DNA of 12,565 nt from Terana coerulea (taxonomy: Eukaryota; Basidiomycota; Agaricomycetes; Polyporales; Phanerochaetaceae): contig JAKOGH010000716.1 of assembly GCA_024811115.1 (NCBI GenBank), positions 1 through 12,565 of the forward strand. The letters run 5' to 3'. The notes under the pieces were generated by a model. The model worked only from the letters and a program-made list of their open reading frames with translations, was not told the origin of the DNA and did not search any database. Positions 1-8,254 of the stretch are shown here, piece after piece. Both the position numbers and the translations under genes were made by a program. Each line of letters begins with the position of its first letter. Within the stretch, counting starts at the first letter, position 1.

Positions 1-443
1 GAACTGGCCAAAAGGAACAGCAACGCGTGCTTCAACGCCCAGTTCAGTGGCAGCAACAAATGGAACGCCACCTAACGTCACACCTACACTTAGCAACACG
101 CCTCGCTACTTGTGCGAGGTATGGACGCTCTCATATGAACTCGCGCTGGCACGGGTGATTAATACTATTGATCTGTGGCAGGTGACGCCATGGAATATCT
201 GTGCACCATCCGATAACACTCTGAGTGCCAATCCGCAGTCAGCCAAGGATACCGACCCAGAGCATCAACGTTGCCTGCGGCTCCAATACCGCAGGGCGAT
301 ATAGATTTGACAGTGTTCTCCAGTGCCAACCTCATAGGCCTCAAGGTGTCATTGCACTCATTGGTCATAGATGGTCTCGACTCGGTCGTACTCGAGGTGG
401 CAAGCCCTTCTGCGACGGTTCTCAAGTGATCCCAAAGTTCTGA
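1..443 (+). pseudogene. Decayed, left-truncated copy (B) of the small secreted cysteine protein gene
   Basis: This is a relic of the gene found intact at 5009-5698. The window opens inside exon 1 with a Lys-Arg site (codons 10-15) followed by ACFNAQFSGSNKW, matching the start of the mature domain of the intact copy. Frame 1 then meets a TAA stop at 73-75. Relative to the intact copy, about 27 bases of exon 1 are missing after the Trp codon. An intron-like stretch runs 119-181, an exon-2-like block of 131 bases (132 in the intact copy) runs 182-312, a second intron-like stretch runs 313-370, and an exon-3-like block encoding GKPFCDGS follows. An extra C near 250-256 shifts the frame before the block encoding NVACGSNTAG, and one base is missing near 380. 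The ancestral stop codon reads CAA, so the last frame runs on to a TGA at 441-443. Both splice sites still look usable, so the family's intron plan predates the decay. The 5' half lies outside the window. Confidence 0.8.
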
Positions 444-944
444 CTGCAGGTATGGTGAGTTGCACTCATTTTTGATGTGTTCATTTCACTAGATCGTTTC
501 AGCAGCTTTTGGGATAGCCATTCAATCGAATTGGTGTTACTTACGTATCCCTGGTTCGATCAATGTAATCACTGTGACACGTACTGAAGATATGCCAGTA
601 TTTTGTTTTCATATCCGCGGAAATGTTTTGTAAGTAATGTGGTAATCCGACTCACACAGTCGCTGGCCTAGCCCTGATTCCCGGGAGGAGCTTAAAATAT
701 TGCTGCTCATTAGCAAAGCTGCGATAATTTCCCGCAGTACCCAACAGTGCCATGCGGTTTGACATCTGCTGTGGAAATTTGCATATGGTGCTCAACCCAC
801 TCCATCCCTGTCGCATGCCCGGGAGCCACGGATGCTGCTTGCGAGCTCAAGCGTTGGATCTTTGAGAGCTGGGCCGCTCGACTCGAGTTCTTACCGCACA
901 CTGCACCACGTATTAAGTATAAGCGCACGATAATGAGCTGTTGA
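444..944. other. Spacer with no recognisable gene
   Basis: About 500 bases between the relic gene and the left inverted-repeat arm. The only open frames are short (65-72 codons), overlap on opposite strands and show no recognisable domain. The 3' flank shared by the two younger gene copies (for example the CCATGGGCCCA block) is not visible here, so either the flank was never part of this copy or it has diverged beyond recognition. Confidence 0.5.
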
Positions 945-948
945 GGCT

Positions 949-1188
949 GCCACCTATGCAGCCCACCATCACGCCCTAATCAGTGGGCAGGATCCGGCTC
1001 GACAACGCGCCTGATCTGTGATAGATCTGGTCGTTTCTCTTGCCCGTGGAGAAATAGCTGGAGAAATATGCCCAGGCACTGTGACCGCGAGCTCTCCTCG
1101 GCTATCCCCGTGCCCCGCCCCGGCCCTCTGCCTTCCCGCTTTTCCGCCGGCTCCCGCCGCCCCTTCCTGATATGGCTCCTCCCGCCAC
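949..1188 (+). repeat. Left arm of a long inverted repeat
   Basis: From GCCACCTATGCAGCCCACC onward this arm pairs with the reverse complement of 4076 down to about 3857. For the first 160 bases the two arms align without a gap (left plus right coordinate equals 5025), with only two or three mismatches, one cluster falling near 1032-1036. From about 1115 the left arm carries extra CG-rich bases, and similarity ends after the shared CCCCTTCCTGATATGGCTCC block. Inside the arm GAGAAATAGCTG/GAGAAATATGCC forms a short imperfect direct repeat. Confidence 0.85.
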
Positions 1189-1433
1189 TACTGCCTGATC
1201 TGGTCTTTTCCGCGCTCCTCCTGATCTGATCTGCCCCGCCATCCCTGGGCGCTCTTCCGTTTGATATCCCATCAATGACTTACCCTGCGTCGCTTGTATA
1301 CGGTCTCGGCCCTGTACAGCGTTGTGAAGTGTCTTTCCAGGTGCAGTGAGCAAGTAAAATGTACCTATCACTGCAGTATTCTATAGTAGCACATGACAAT
1401 GTAAGAGTGATCCATGCATTTGCACATATACAA

Positions 1434-1521
1434 GGAGGCAGGACTTTCAGATCAGGAGATAAGGTTTATAGACAGGCTTCTGCTTGGTGGCGCACCTTCC
1501 CTTTGGGAAAGTCCCGCCTCC
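1434..1521. repeat. Inverted repeat, 15-bp arms
   Basis: GGAGGCAGGACTTTC at 1434-1448 pairs with GAAAGTCCCGCCTCC at 1507-1521 at 14 of 15 positions, enclosing 58 bases. A smaller dyad, TTCCC-TTT-GGGAA, sits at the right arm. Confidence 0.7.
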
Positions 1522-1755
1522 AGCCGCTATACCACTTGTGCTCGCTACTTTACCTCCTTCCTCACCTTCCTCAAGCTTCTGAGACATTGCATCATTTACT
1601 TACCATATTTATTATCCATCTGTAGCCTTGAGAGGCATTTTGAAGCCTGTAGGGCAGCTCCAATGTGCATTTCCTGTTTTCGATGTTTTGGAAGGAGAAG
1701 ACATATGAATACAGGCCACTCTCAGCCTTTAGAGTGTGTATAAGTGCACCATGCG

Positions 1756-1771
1756 CATACAGTACTGTATG
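1756..1771. repeat. Perfect 16-bp palindrome
   Basis: CATACAGTACTGTATG equals its own reverse complement. It could be a dimeric protein-binding site or a chance palindrome inside the candidate element. Confidence 0.7.
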
Positions 1772-1850
1772 AAGATTGATTTTGACCACTTGTGGCCCCA
1801 TATGGAGACCTGTACAAAAGCACTATTTATTACCTCAATAATACAATAAT

Positions 1851-1894
1851 ATTCTGACAGGTTCTGAGGTACCTCAATATGCTTGTGTCAGAAT
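1851..1894. repeat. Nested dyad: 9-bp arms around a 12-bp palindrome
   Basis: ATTCTGACA at 1851-1859 pairs perfectly with TGTCAGAAT at 1886-1894. Between them lies the perfect palindrome TGAGGTACCTCA at 1865-1876. The sequence TACCTCAATA occurs twice, just left of this structure and within it. Confidence 0.65.
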
Positions 1895-2533
1895 TTGAGA
1901 GGAAACGGCGGCGTAACGACGAAGATAGAGGGTAGGAAAAGTCGGATAGGCAGTCACCTGACCCCCAAATTGCCTTATAAGGAAAGCGCTCTTGCAGGTA
2001 TGTCGGATTTATGCTGGCCGACCAACGTACTTGAGGGCTCCGGATACTCCGGAGATCGTACCGACTAGTATTAAAAGTCCTTCACATGACCGAACGCACA
2101 ACCAATGCGAAGAGAAACATCAGTGCATACCCATTTACAGAAATGCGCCTAAAACGCAGTGTTAGCTTGATGTACCCTCTGGAACACATGATACAACCGT
2201 CGGAATATCCTGAATATATTTTCAGACGTAGTATAGTATATATTAAGGTCCCCTATAAGTATGAATCTCAGGCGACCAGTATTCGTTGTGCTTCAAGGCG
2301 AGCAATGTGGCCTATACTTGGCTGGGAACCTAGAACACCGGAATTTTGTGAATACAGTTCGACTCAAGGTGATAGATAGTGTAAGAGATGTAGTCTGAAG
2401 CTGTATGCAATGGTCCGCATCTGCTGATATATTTGTTACGTGAATCTGTGCACTGTAGGGTCCTGTGCAGCCAGGAAAACACTAGAAACTAGCTAGAAAA
2501 CACAGTAGTTTCATGTAAATACACACTGAATCC

Positions 2534-2650
2534 ATGCCCGAGACCATCGGGCATTAATGTATGGCGGCGTAGGTTGAATGGAAAACGTTACTCACCGTTT
2601 TCGAGGGCGTAGAATCCATTCGGCGACCTTCCGAGGCTCTCCGGAGCCTC
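2534..2650. repeat. Row of three short perfect hairpins
   Basis: ATGCCCGA/TCGGGCAT (2534-2541 with 2547-2554, 5-base loop), GAAAACG/CGTTTTC (2581-2587 with 2596-2602, 8-base loop) and GAGGCTC/GAGCCTC (2633-2639 with 2644-2650, 4-base loop) follow one another within 117 bases. A further hairpin, CTCCGG/CCGGAG, lies at 2038-2054. No T-run follows any of them and no gene ends here. Confidence 0.65.
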
Positions 2651-3856
2651 CATAAGCACCTATGGACGATATGAGGTGCGATCAAATGTGGCGCTTGCGG
2701 CCTCGGAGAACGCCGAGTTCAATTCCGAGGGACAGAGCGCCGAGTTTCACTCACTCCCGACCACGTAACTCCTCTTCTCCACCCCGCGGTCGGCGCAACA
2801 CCTATCCAGGGCATCGCGACGTGCCCTGTGCACAACCACTGCTCTCCTTTGGGCATACAGCTCGATTTACCCCACCCGCCATCGCCTCACAAGCCCGACG
2901 CAACCGTCCGGCTGTGAGTGAGCCATAGCACCCACCCAACGGCGACGGCGACCCGCTGAAGACCAAGAAGACCACCGTGAACAGCAGAAGGAGATGCGGG
3001 GACGCGAGGGGCTCCAGAGATAGCACATGTACGTCTCCGTACCATGCTGTGTGCTCGCCGTCGCCCGCGTCATCCACAGCCATGCTGTGCACGGCTCGTG
3101 GGTGGGTTTCCGTCGTACTAACGGTTTCTTAACTTTTATTAGACTCATCTTCCTCTTCTCGCCGCTGGCTCGACGTCGTGAGCCGACTCAGCTGCTGCAC
3201 CGCTCGTCAGCCCTTCCCCAGCGCAACCGGCACGCATGCACGTGAAGACAGGCAGGCCAGCGCACCAGCATTACGCGTCGCTCGTCGACGCCGCTGGCTG
3301 CTGGCAGCCGCTAGGTATCGCACATGCGAAGACTTCCGCGGGTGCGCGGCTGTATTCGAGCACCGGACAAACCCCGTCGCTCATGCAGCTGTTATCCCTT
3401 GGTTGGCGACCGCCGACCCGTGGCACCAGGATATCCGCGACGTGTCGACGTATGCGCGACGTCTGCCGGTCGCTTGTCGCGCACGCGCTGCTCTTGCGGC
3501 GCGGTGCATCGCCGGCGTGGCAGTGGGCGCGACTCCCCGCCTCTGCGCCTACCTGGACTAGAGGCCGTCGTCGTCAAGACGGCGCGTCCTGAACAATTCC
3601 TCCTTCAAGGACACAGGTCCATGGCTCCCGTGGGGTGTACCAGCAGCCTGGTTCGCGTTGCGTGCCGGGTGCGATGTCGTTCTTTCTTTTGTTAAGCAGG
3701 GCCCTACAGCCTTGTAATAGATTAAATAGATATCTGTGTAGTATAGTCTGCTATCTATATACTGTTCACAAAGTCATGTAATCAAATATGAGTGTGCTGC
3801 ACAAGGCTACACGCGCCAGTGATTGCGACTGACGGATACACAGTGAGTGGGGAGCG

Positions 3857-4076
3857 GCGGGCGGAGCCATATCAGGAAGGGGCGGCGGAAAACGCCGGCA
3901 GAAAGGGCGGGACACGGGGATAGCCGAGGAGAGCTCGCGGTCACAGTGCCTGGGCATATTTCTCCAGCTATTTCTCCACGGGCAAGACAAACCACCAGAT
4001 CTATCACAGATCAGGCGCGTTGTCGAGCCGGATCCTGCCCACTGATTAGGGCGTGATGGTGGGCTGCATAGGTGGC
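3857..4076 (-). repeat. Right arm of the long inverted repeat
   Basis: This is the reverse complement of the left arm at 949-1188. The outer 160 bases are almost identical to it. The inner part is about 15-20 bases shorter because the CG-rich stretch of the left arm is missing here. The open frames on both strands of this segment arise from the repeat itself and have no recognisable protein signature. Confidence 0.85.
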
Positions 4077-4078
4077 CA

Positions 4079-4854
4079 AGCTGCTGACACAAACAATAGG
4101 TATCGGTTTCGCACTAACAATTGTGTACGCACTGCATCTCCCGACTTCAATCAACTGTTGATTAACTGCAGCAGTGTTACCAGTGCCAGCGCGGCCCGCT
4201 CATCGAGTGAAGCGTACTACTAGCACCAATTCAAGTGTGCGGGAACGTGTAACTCAATACATACGCGTTCTCCACGCTGTGTCATCTTTCGACAGGCTAG
4301 ACTGCGTTCCCAGACGCGGATCGGAGGTTTGATCGTCTGTGACACCCTCCACGTCCCGGCATTGATCGCTTGGAAAGACAAGCCCTGTTTAGTAAGTCAT
4401 ACAGCATGACTGAATCAAAATCATCCTTACGATGAGATCGCTGTTCTCTCGCTTGCAGCACAATCACTCTTACACATCAAGAATATAGTTGCACTGGCTG
4501 CAACACCTCAATATCCGTTCACTGCAAGTGCCAGCGTAATTCTTCGGATCAATATCCTTTCTCCGAAAGTGCACAGCTTTTGATCTGCATGAATACCACA
4601 CCTCGCAGACGAAGTACTGCAGATCGACGTGAAACTAGGCAATGATAGGGGCCTCGACCACGGAGGACTTCTCGACGCATTCAGCGAGTGTTCGTCGTAT
4701 AGGGAAGGCAGACATCTTCTGCTACTGACATGCTTCGACACAGATTTCACTGTCACTACCTTCGGCGGAGGAAGGCGGTCAGGGGGATCCAGCAGAGCAG
4801 CAAGATCCCGTGGTCTTTGGATAGTTTCCGCCGACAAGGACTACGACCGCAAGC
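4079..4854. other. Spacer upstream of the intact secreted protein gene
   Basis: About 775 bases between the right inverted-repeat arm and the start of the duplicated gene unit. A 109-codon frame on the minus strand (4508-4837) and an 88-codon frame on the plus strand overlap each other and the promoter side of the next gene. Neither shows a domain or a fungal splice pattern. An odd palindrome, AATCAAC-T-GTTGATT, lies at 4149-4163. Distal promoter elements of the next gene may be here, but I cannot point to one. Confidence 0.5.
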
Positions 4855-4890
4855 CAGCGAATCTCATATTTCTGACCGTAATTGCTGGCG

Positions 4891-5008
4891 TATAAAGGCA
4901 TGGGTCTGAGAGCACGTCCAGCAACAGAACAGCAGCCAAGTTTAGCAGCGACCAAGCCTACTAGTCTCAGCCTCAACCACCTCCACCTTCAACTCTTCAA
5001 AACCAAAC
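4891..5008 (+). promoter_or_regulatory. Core promoter and 5' leader of gene A
   Basis: A TATAAA box at 4891-4896 lies 113 bases before the ATG. It is followed by a CT- and CA-rich leader ending CAAAACCAAAC, which places A at -3. The same box and leader precede copy C with few changes. Transcription probably begins about 30 bases past the box, giving a leader near 85 nt; that is inference. Confidence 0.7.
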
Positions 5009-5698
5009 ATGCAATTCCCGCTTTCTCTCACCTTCAGTGCCCTCGTCGCCTTCGTCGCGACCGCCGTCTCCGCCAGTCCTCTCACCGGCAGAGCCACATC
5101 TGGCTTCACCCTCGCCGGCCACAGCGAGGACGGCGTGTACATCCTTGACCACACCGGCAACGTCACGTCCTTCACGCCCGCCGCGAGCCTCGCTGCCCGC
5201 TTCTACAAGGAGCCCGAGGCTGCGGCCCCCATCGAGGAGCGTGCGGTGGAGTTGACCAAGAGAGACAGCATTGCGTGCTTCAACGCGAAGTTCAGCGGGA
5301 GCAACAAGTGGACGGCCGTCCTCAACCTGTACGCGCTGCTCGACGACTACTCGATCGTCCCCGCCGGCGGCGCTGTCTCCGCTCAGTACGGTGCGTTTCT
5401 CATTTGTGTCCGCAGCCGCACTTTGGATCACTCATGTCTGTTTCGCACAGGCAACGCCATTGAATATGTGTGCAACTTCTCCGGAAGCACCATATACGCC
5501 GACGCGCAGTCCACCAAGGACACGGACCAGAACATCAACGTCAGCTGTGGCTCCAACACCGCGGGCAGGGAGAGGTTCGACAGTGAGTTCTCTCATGCTT
5601 GCACTCGATCGTGAATGGTATCATGCTAACTTTCTGCAATAGCTGACCTCGAGTTTGGCCGCACTGCGACTGGCAAGCCCTTCTGCGACGGCTCTTAA
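5009..5698 (+). CDS. Small secreted four-cysteine preproprotein (copy A, intact)
   Basis: Three exons, 5009-5390, 5451-5582 and 5643-5698, are joined by two 60-bp phase-1 GT-AG introns; the second has a CTAAC branch site at 5626-5630. The product is 189 residues. Residues 1-22 are a signal peptide ending AVSA-SP. Residues 23-85 form a propeptide with a sequon at N51 and a Lys-Arg site at 84-85, likely cut by a Kex2-type protease in the Golgi. The mature part, 86-189, has cysteines at 90, 135, 160 and 186, enough for two disulfides, sequons at N136 and N157, and the C-terminal motif GKPFCDGS. I do not recognise the family. A secreted, effector-like or cell-wall-associated role is possible but is inference only. 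No transmembrane segment follows the signal. Both introns are multiples of three; intron 1 has no in-frame stop, but unspliced intron 2 ends in an in-frame TGA. Copies exist at 1-443 (relic) and 11734-12414 (frameshifted). Confidence 0.88.
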
Positions 5699-6183
5699 AT
5701 CGGAGTATATTCTGCGCAGTCGGGCATGGTTTACAGGCTTGTCGCTCCCACCTGCCATGGCGCTGTGCATCTTACTGGCGCCCTCAAAGCGTAGGGCGAG
5801 ACGTTCGAATGTGACCTGTATGTTTCTCTCTTTAAATGATGAATTTGCTGCTGTGTAGAAATATGCACTGGTCAAAATGCATTCAGTATCTCGCGGGATT
5901 GCTGTCAATGGTGTGGCGAGGCGTGGGGGCTGTCTGCGACGCCATGGGCCCATTTCCATGAATTACAGACTGCTATGCGAGCCGCGCAGAGTGCGCTCAT
6001 TACGAACTGACCCAGTCAAGTTACTGTATCAGAAGAATGGCCGCTTTGCACGCCTGGGCATTCGGACAGTTTTTCCACTTTCCCACGCCACAAAGCGAGC
6101 CATGCCAGGTTGCTTGGATGTTCAGTTCAACCTTTGCCCGAGGACAGACTTCTCAGCTGGATTTTGCGACGACGACAGCAATG
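5699..6183 (+). other. 3' flank of gene A, shared with copy C
   Basis: Noncoding-looking sequence that nevertheless aligns with the 3' flank of copy C for nearly 500 bases. The conserved blocks are AATTTGCTGCTGTGTAGA, ATGCATTCAGTATCT, CCATGGGCCCA and CTTTCCCACGCCACAAAGC. A 103-codon open frame at 5877-6188 is not conserved in C, whose equivalent frame is broken by length differences, so I do not call a gene. No AATAAA-type polyadenylation signal is obvious. Confidence 0.65.
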
Positions 6184-6906
6184 TATGACTATCCATAAGA
6201 CCTGAGGCCTGGGGTCCCAGTTCGAGCTCACTAGGTAGCTTGAGCTATCGCCGGCACGTCACGGCATCCCCGCAACCGCCCATATCCAGTACGACGGTGT
6301 CGAGGCTAGTGCAAAGTTTAGCCTGCCCACTACAAGGCTCGCCGCCGCGTTTCGCCTTCATAATTTGTTAGAAAACCCCAACAAAATTGCGATAAAATGC
6401 ACTAGTACTCGTACCAAAGCCTCACAGAAACAACCAAAGCCACATGAGGGAGAGCATACGCGGTTGAAGGCCTGCTAAAACAAGTGAACCCGTAGGTAAA
6501 GCGCCGAGATAGCTTCCATCAGTCGAGATCAACTAAAAGAACAGCTGTAGCCATTCAAGTGAGCTCAAGGCTTACGGATAGCAATCCACTTCCCCGTTCT
6601 GCGCTGCTCTGACGTGCGGTGGCGTTCGGGTTCCCACAGGCTTTGTACCAGTGATTTCGCCTGGTGCTGGTCCGATCCCGACTCGGAGTCCTTCTTGACT
6701 CTTCCTGTCATGTATGATTGAAGGTTTATTGGAAGTCTCGTAATTTCCGGCCGTTGCCTTCAGCTGCTCCGGACATCAGGGTCTAATGGGAGTAACACGG
6801 TGTGGGTACCCTAGAAGTGACTGCGTATGTTGCCCGCAGCGAATTCCGGAAGAGGTTGACTTTGCAGTGGCTGGTCACGAGAATCCTGCGGACTACAGCA
6901 CAGTCC

Positions 6907-7154
6907 GTCCGAGTCCGAGTCTTGCGTGGTACATGACACCATAGCCATCACCCACGAGCTAATATACAAGACGGTGAATAATCCAACTGCGGCGACGTGC
7001 ACCCCTGCGGTTTATGTTGACTTCGGATGTCGATCCGACGGCCTTTAAGCAGCTATGAGCGCTTGAGTGTTCGACTCACGTCGAGTCGCCGCAGTATGAA
7101 GGTCCTTGTCGGACAAAATAGTGGTACTGGGCGTCGGTGTGCTCGGACTCGGAC
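6907..7154. repeat. 13-bp inverted pair, GTCCGAGTCCGAG
   Basis: GTCCGAGTCCGAG at 6907-6919 recurs as its exact reverse complement at 7142-7154. The unit is itself a tandem of TCCGAG. CGACTCGGAGTCC near 6678-6692 and TTCCGAGTCTGA near 8151-8162 are looser relatives. This may be the worn edge of a transposon, or a clustered binding site. Confidence 0.5.
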
Positions 7155-7570
7155 TGGGGGCGTCGAATAGGTTTTCTTAAGGTAAATAACGGTAAACTTG
7201 CCTTATTTATCGTAAATCCCGAACTCGTGCGCGATATCTCAACCTCGTTCTCATTACTCACAGCCTTCTGTTTCCTTCTGTAAGGCTAAACGACCTAAAT
7301 GCATGCTAATGTATGTCTTTAAACTGTGGTTAGTACTATTTTGTCTTCACGGGCGTCATCCTTCGTTTGAGGCGGCGCCACGTGGCAAGCGGCTGCCAAA
7401 ACCGGGCCAGAACGGGCGAAGCAACAAACATGGCAGGCCCTCAGATAAGCCACTGACAGCAAACATTGTGAGAATGTTTTTCTGTGGACATACTCGAGAT
7501 AGAAGGGAGTGTCAGCCGGCCGGACGTTCGTGTCCAGTTCCAGCGGCATCTCCCGAGCGAGTTCGAGTTT

Positions 7571-7618
7571 CTGTAGACGCTGACGAGTTTCCGCGTACAG
7601 TTGCGGACAGGCAAACAC
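7571..7618. repeat. Dispersed repeat, composite copy 1
   Basis: CTGTAGACGCTGACGAGTTT at 7571-7590 is repeated exactly and in the same orientation at 8235-8254. Immediately after it, 7596-7618 is the reverse complement of 8217-8239 at 21 of 23 positions. This copy is thus a direct repeat fused to an inverted repeat of the same sequence, a quasi-palindrome. Confidence 0.65.
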
Positions 7619-8032
7619 AACCAATTCGACGCCGCTGAGAGAGTGAATTTTCCAGACGCCGACATTTCACAGAAAGTTAGTTTGACCTCAGAAACGAGCT
7701 CTTTGAGGCTATGGGAGCAGAATGGTACGAGCGGAATATCTTAATTCGGACTTCTGAGAAAAAGTACCCGAAAATTTCGCCGGTACACAGAAATCATTAA
7801 TCAAATCACGGGAGAATGCGGAAAATAATCCTCTCGTGAATCTGGGTATGATGCCGTCAAGGACAAAAATTCTATCGAGCCATTAGGGCTACCGGATAGG
7901 GTAATTTTGCCCAAAGCGCCTACTTTGCATCGTCAGAAAGCATCAGAAATGCCCGAAACCGTCGTGATGCTGCCTTCTGTCGCGTTGATGCGCAACTTGA
8001 GTGTATGTATCAACTCAATTTTGACCTAATGG

Positions 8033-8132
8033 GGCACCCTTCCCGGCCTCCCAGCACCATAGGAAGCGCAGAAATGGGTCAAAAATTCGGCCGGTACCCA
8101 TTTTCTCGTGGGAAAAACTTCGGAAGGGTGCC
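8033..8132. repeat. Nested inverted repeat
   Basis: GGCACCCTTCC at 8033-8043 pairs perfectly with GGAAGGGTGCC at 8122-8132. Inside it, AAATGGGT at 8072-8079 pairs perfectly with ACCCATTT at 8096-8103. The two-level dyad could fold as a 100-base hairpin with side loops. It may be a small inverted-repeat element or a regulatory RNA structure; nothing nearby decides. Confidence 0.6.
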
Positions 8133-8216
8133 AATCGACTCCTTTCGTATTTCCGAGTCTGATTCTGCACTCAGTTTGGCATAAATAATTCGGGTTGGCG
8201 CTCAACAAGGTTGGTC

Positions 8217-8254
8217 GTATTTGCTTGTCCGCAACTGTAGACGCTGACGAGTTT
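8217..8254. repeat. Dispersed repeat, copy 2
   Basis: A continuous 38-base unit whose second half matches 7571-7590 directly and whose first 23 bases match 7596-7618 inverted. A third partial relative, TGTAGACGCGGACGAG at 11231-11246, matches 15 of 16 bases. Confidence 0.6.

Larger units (their letters stand above)
1189..3856. other. Interior between the inverted-repeat arms, no supported gene
   Basis: The left third is AT-richer and full of dyad symmetry. Next to the left arm, 1165-1240 holds a degenerate array of CCTGATCTG-like units. At 2086-2379 there is a 97-codon open frame with no recognisable features. From about 2660 to 3620 the DNA turns GC-rich, and all three forward frames between 3178 and 3700 stay open for 110-130 codons. 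That is what high GC does, and the translations are Arg/Ala-rich without a domain. The last 230 bases before the right arm are AT-rich. No transposase, reverse transcriptase or helicase motif was found. Confidence 0.55.
945..4078. mobile_element. Candidate non-autonomous DNA transposon with long terminal inverted repeats
   Basis: A 3.1 kb segment is bounded by near-identical inverted repeats: 949-1188 and 3857-4076 read on opposite strands. Just outside the arms lie AGCTGTTGA (936-944) and AGCTGCTGA (4079-4087). These match at 8 of 9 positions and sit where a target-site duplication would be. Long arms of 200 bp or more with a 9-bp duplication are typical of Mutator-like elements, so that superfamily is the best guess, but it is inference. 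No transposase-like reading frame or DDE motif is visible inside; the longest open frames are 97-127 codons, GC-driven or unrecognisable. The interior is rich in short perfect hairpins (near 1434, 1756, 1851, 2038, 2534, 2581, 2633) and has a GC-rich block at 2660-3620. An alternative is two unrelated insertions of a 230-bp repeat in opposite orientation. Confidence 0.5.
4855..6183 (+). repeat. Inverted segmental duplication, unit 1 (intact gene A)
   Basis: The whole stretch from CGAATCTCATATTT, through TATA box, leader, three exons and 3' flank, to about CGACAGCAATG at 6175-6183 matches the reverse complement of 11331-12565. Similarity is highest in exons and leader and patchier in the 3' flank. 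There, blocks such as CCATGGGCCCA (5942-5952) and GGGCATTCGGACAGT near 6056-6070 remain clear. Unit 1 carries about 68 extra bases at roughly 5715-5789 that unit 2 lacks. The left boundary is approximate because unit 2 runs off the window. Confidence 0.85.

Noticed and set aside
2086..2379. 97-codon frame inside the inverted-repeat element
   Set aside because: No recognisable motif, an AT-rich setting, and no transposase signature. Its length is within chance expectation.
3178..3561. 127-codon Arg/Ala-rich frame
   Set aside because: Two other forward frames are equally open over the same bases, as expected from GC content, and no domain is seen.
945..4078. Autonomous transposon or retroelement
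   Set aside because: No transposase, reverse transcriptase or integrase motif is visible in any frame between the arms.
4508..4837. 109-codon minus-strand frame upstream of gene A
   Set aside because: It overlaps a plus-strand frame of similar size and the promoter side of gene A, and has no domain, signal or splice evidence.
5877..6188. 103-codon open frame downstream of gene A
   Set aside because: It lies in the duplicated 3' flank, and the matching frame in copy C is short and broken by length differences, so the frame is not conserved.
6205..6235. tRNA-like B-box, AGTTCGAGCTC
   Set aside because: No acceptor, D or anticodon stems can be drawn around it. The GGTTCGATCA near 545 fails in the same way.
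7303..7638. 111-codon frame starting with a hydrophobic run
   Set aside because: It crosses a dispersed repeat and overlaps a long minus-strand frame, and the rest is low in recognisable features. I could not support it as a gene.
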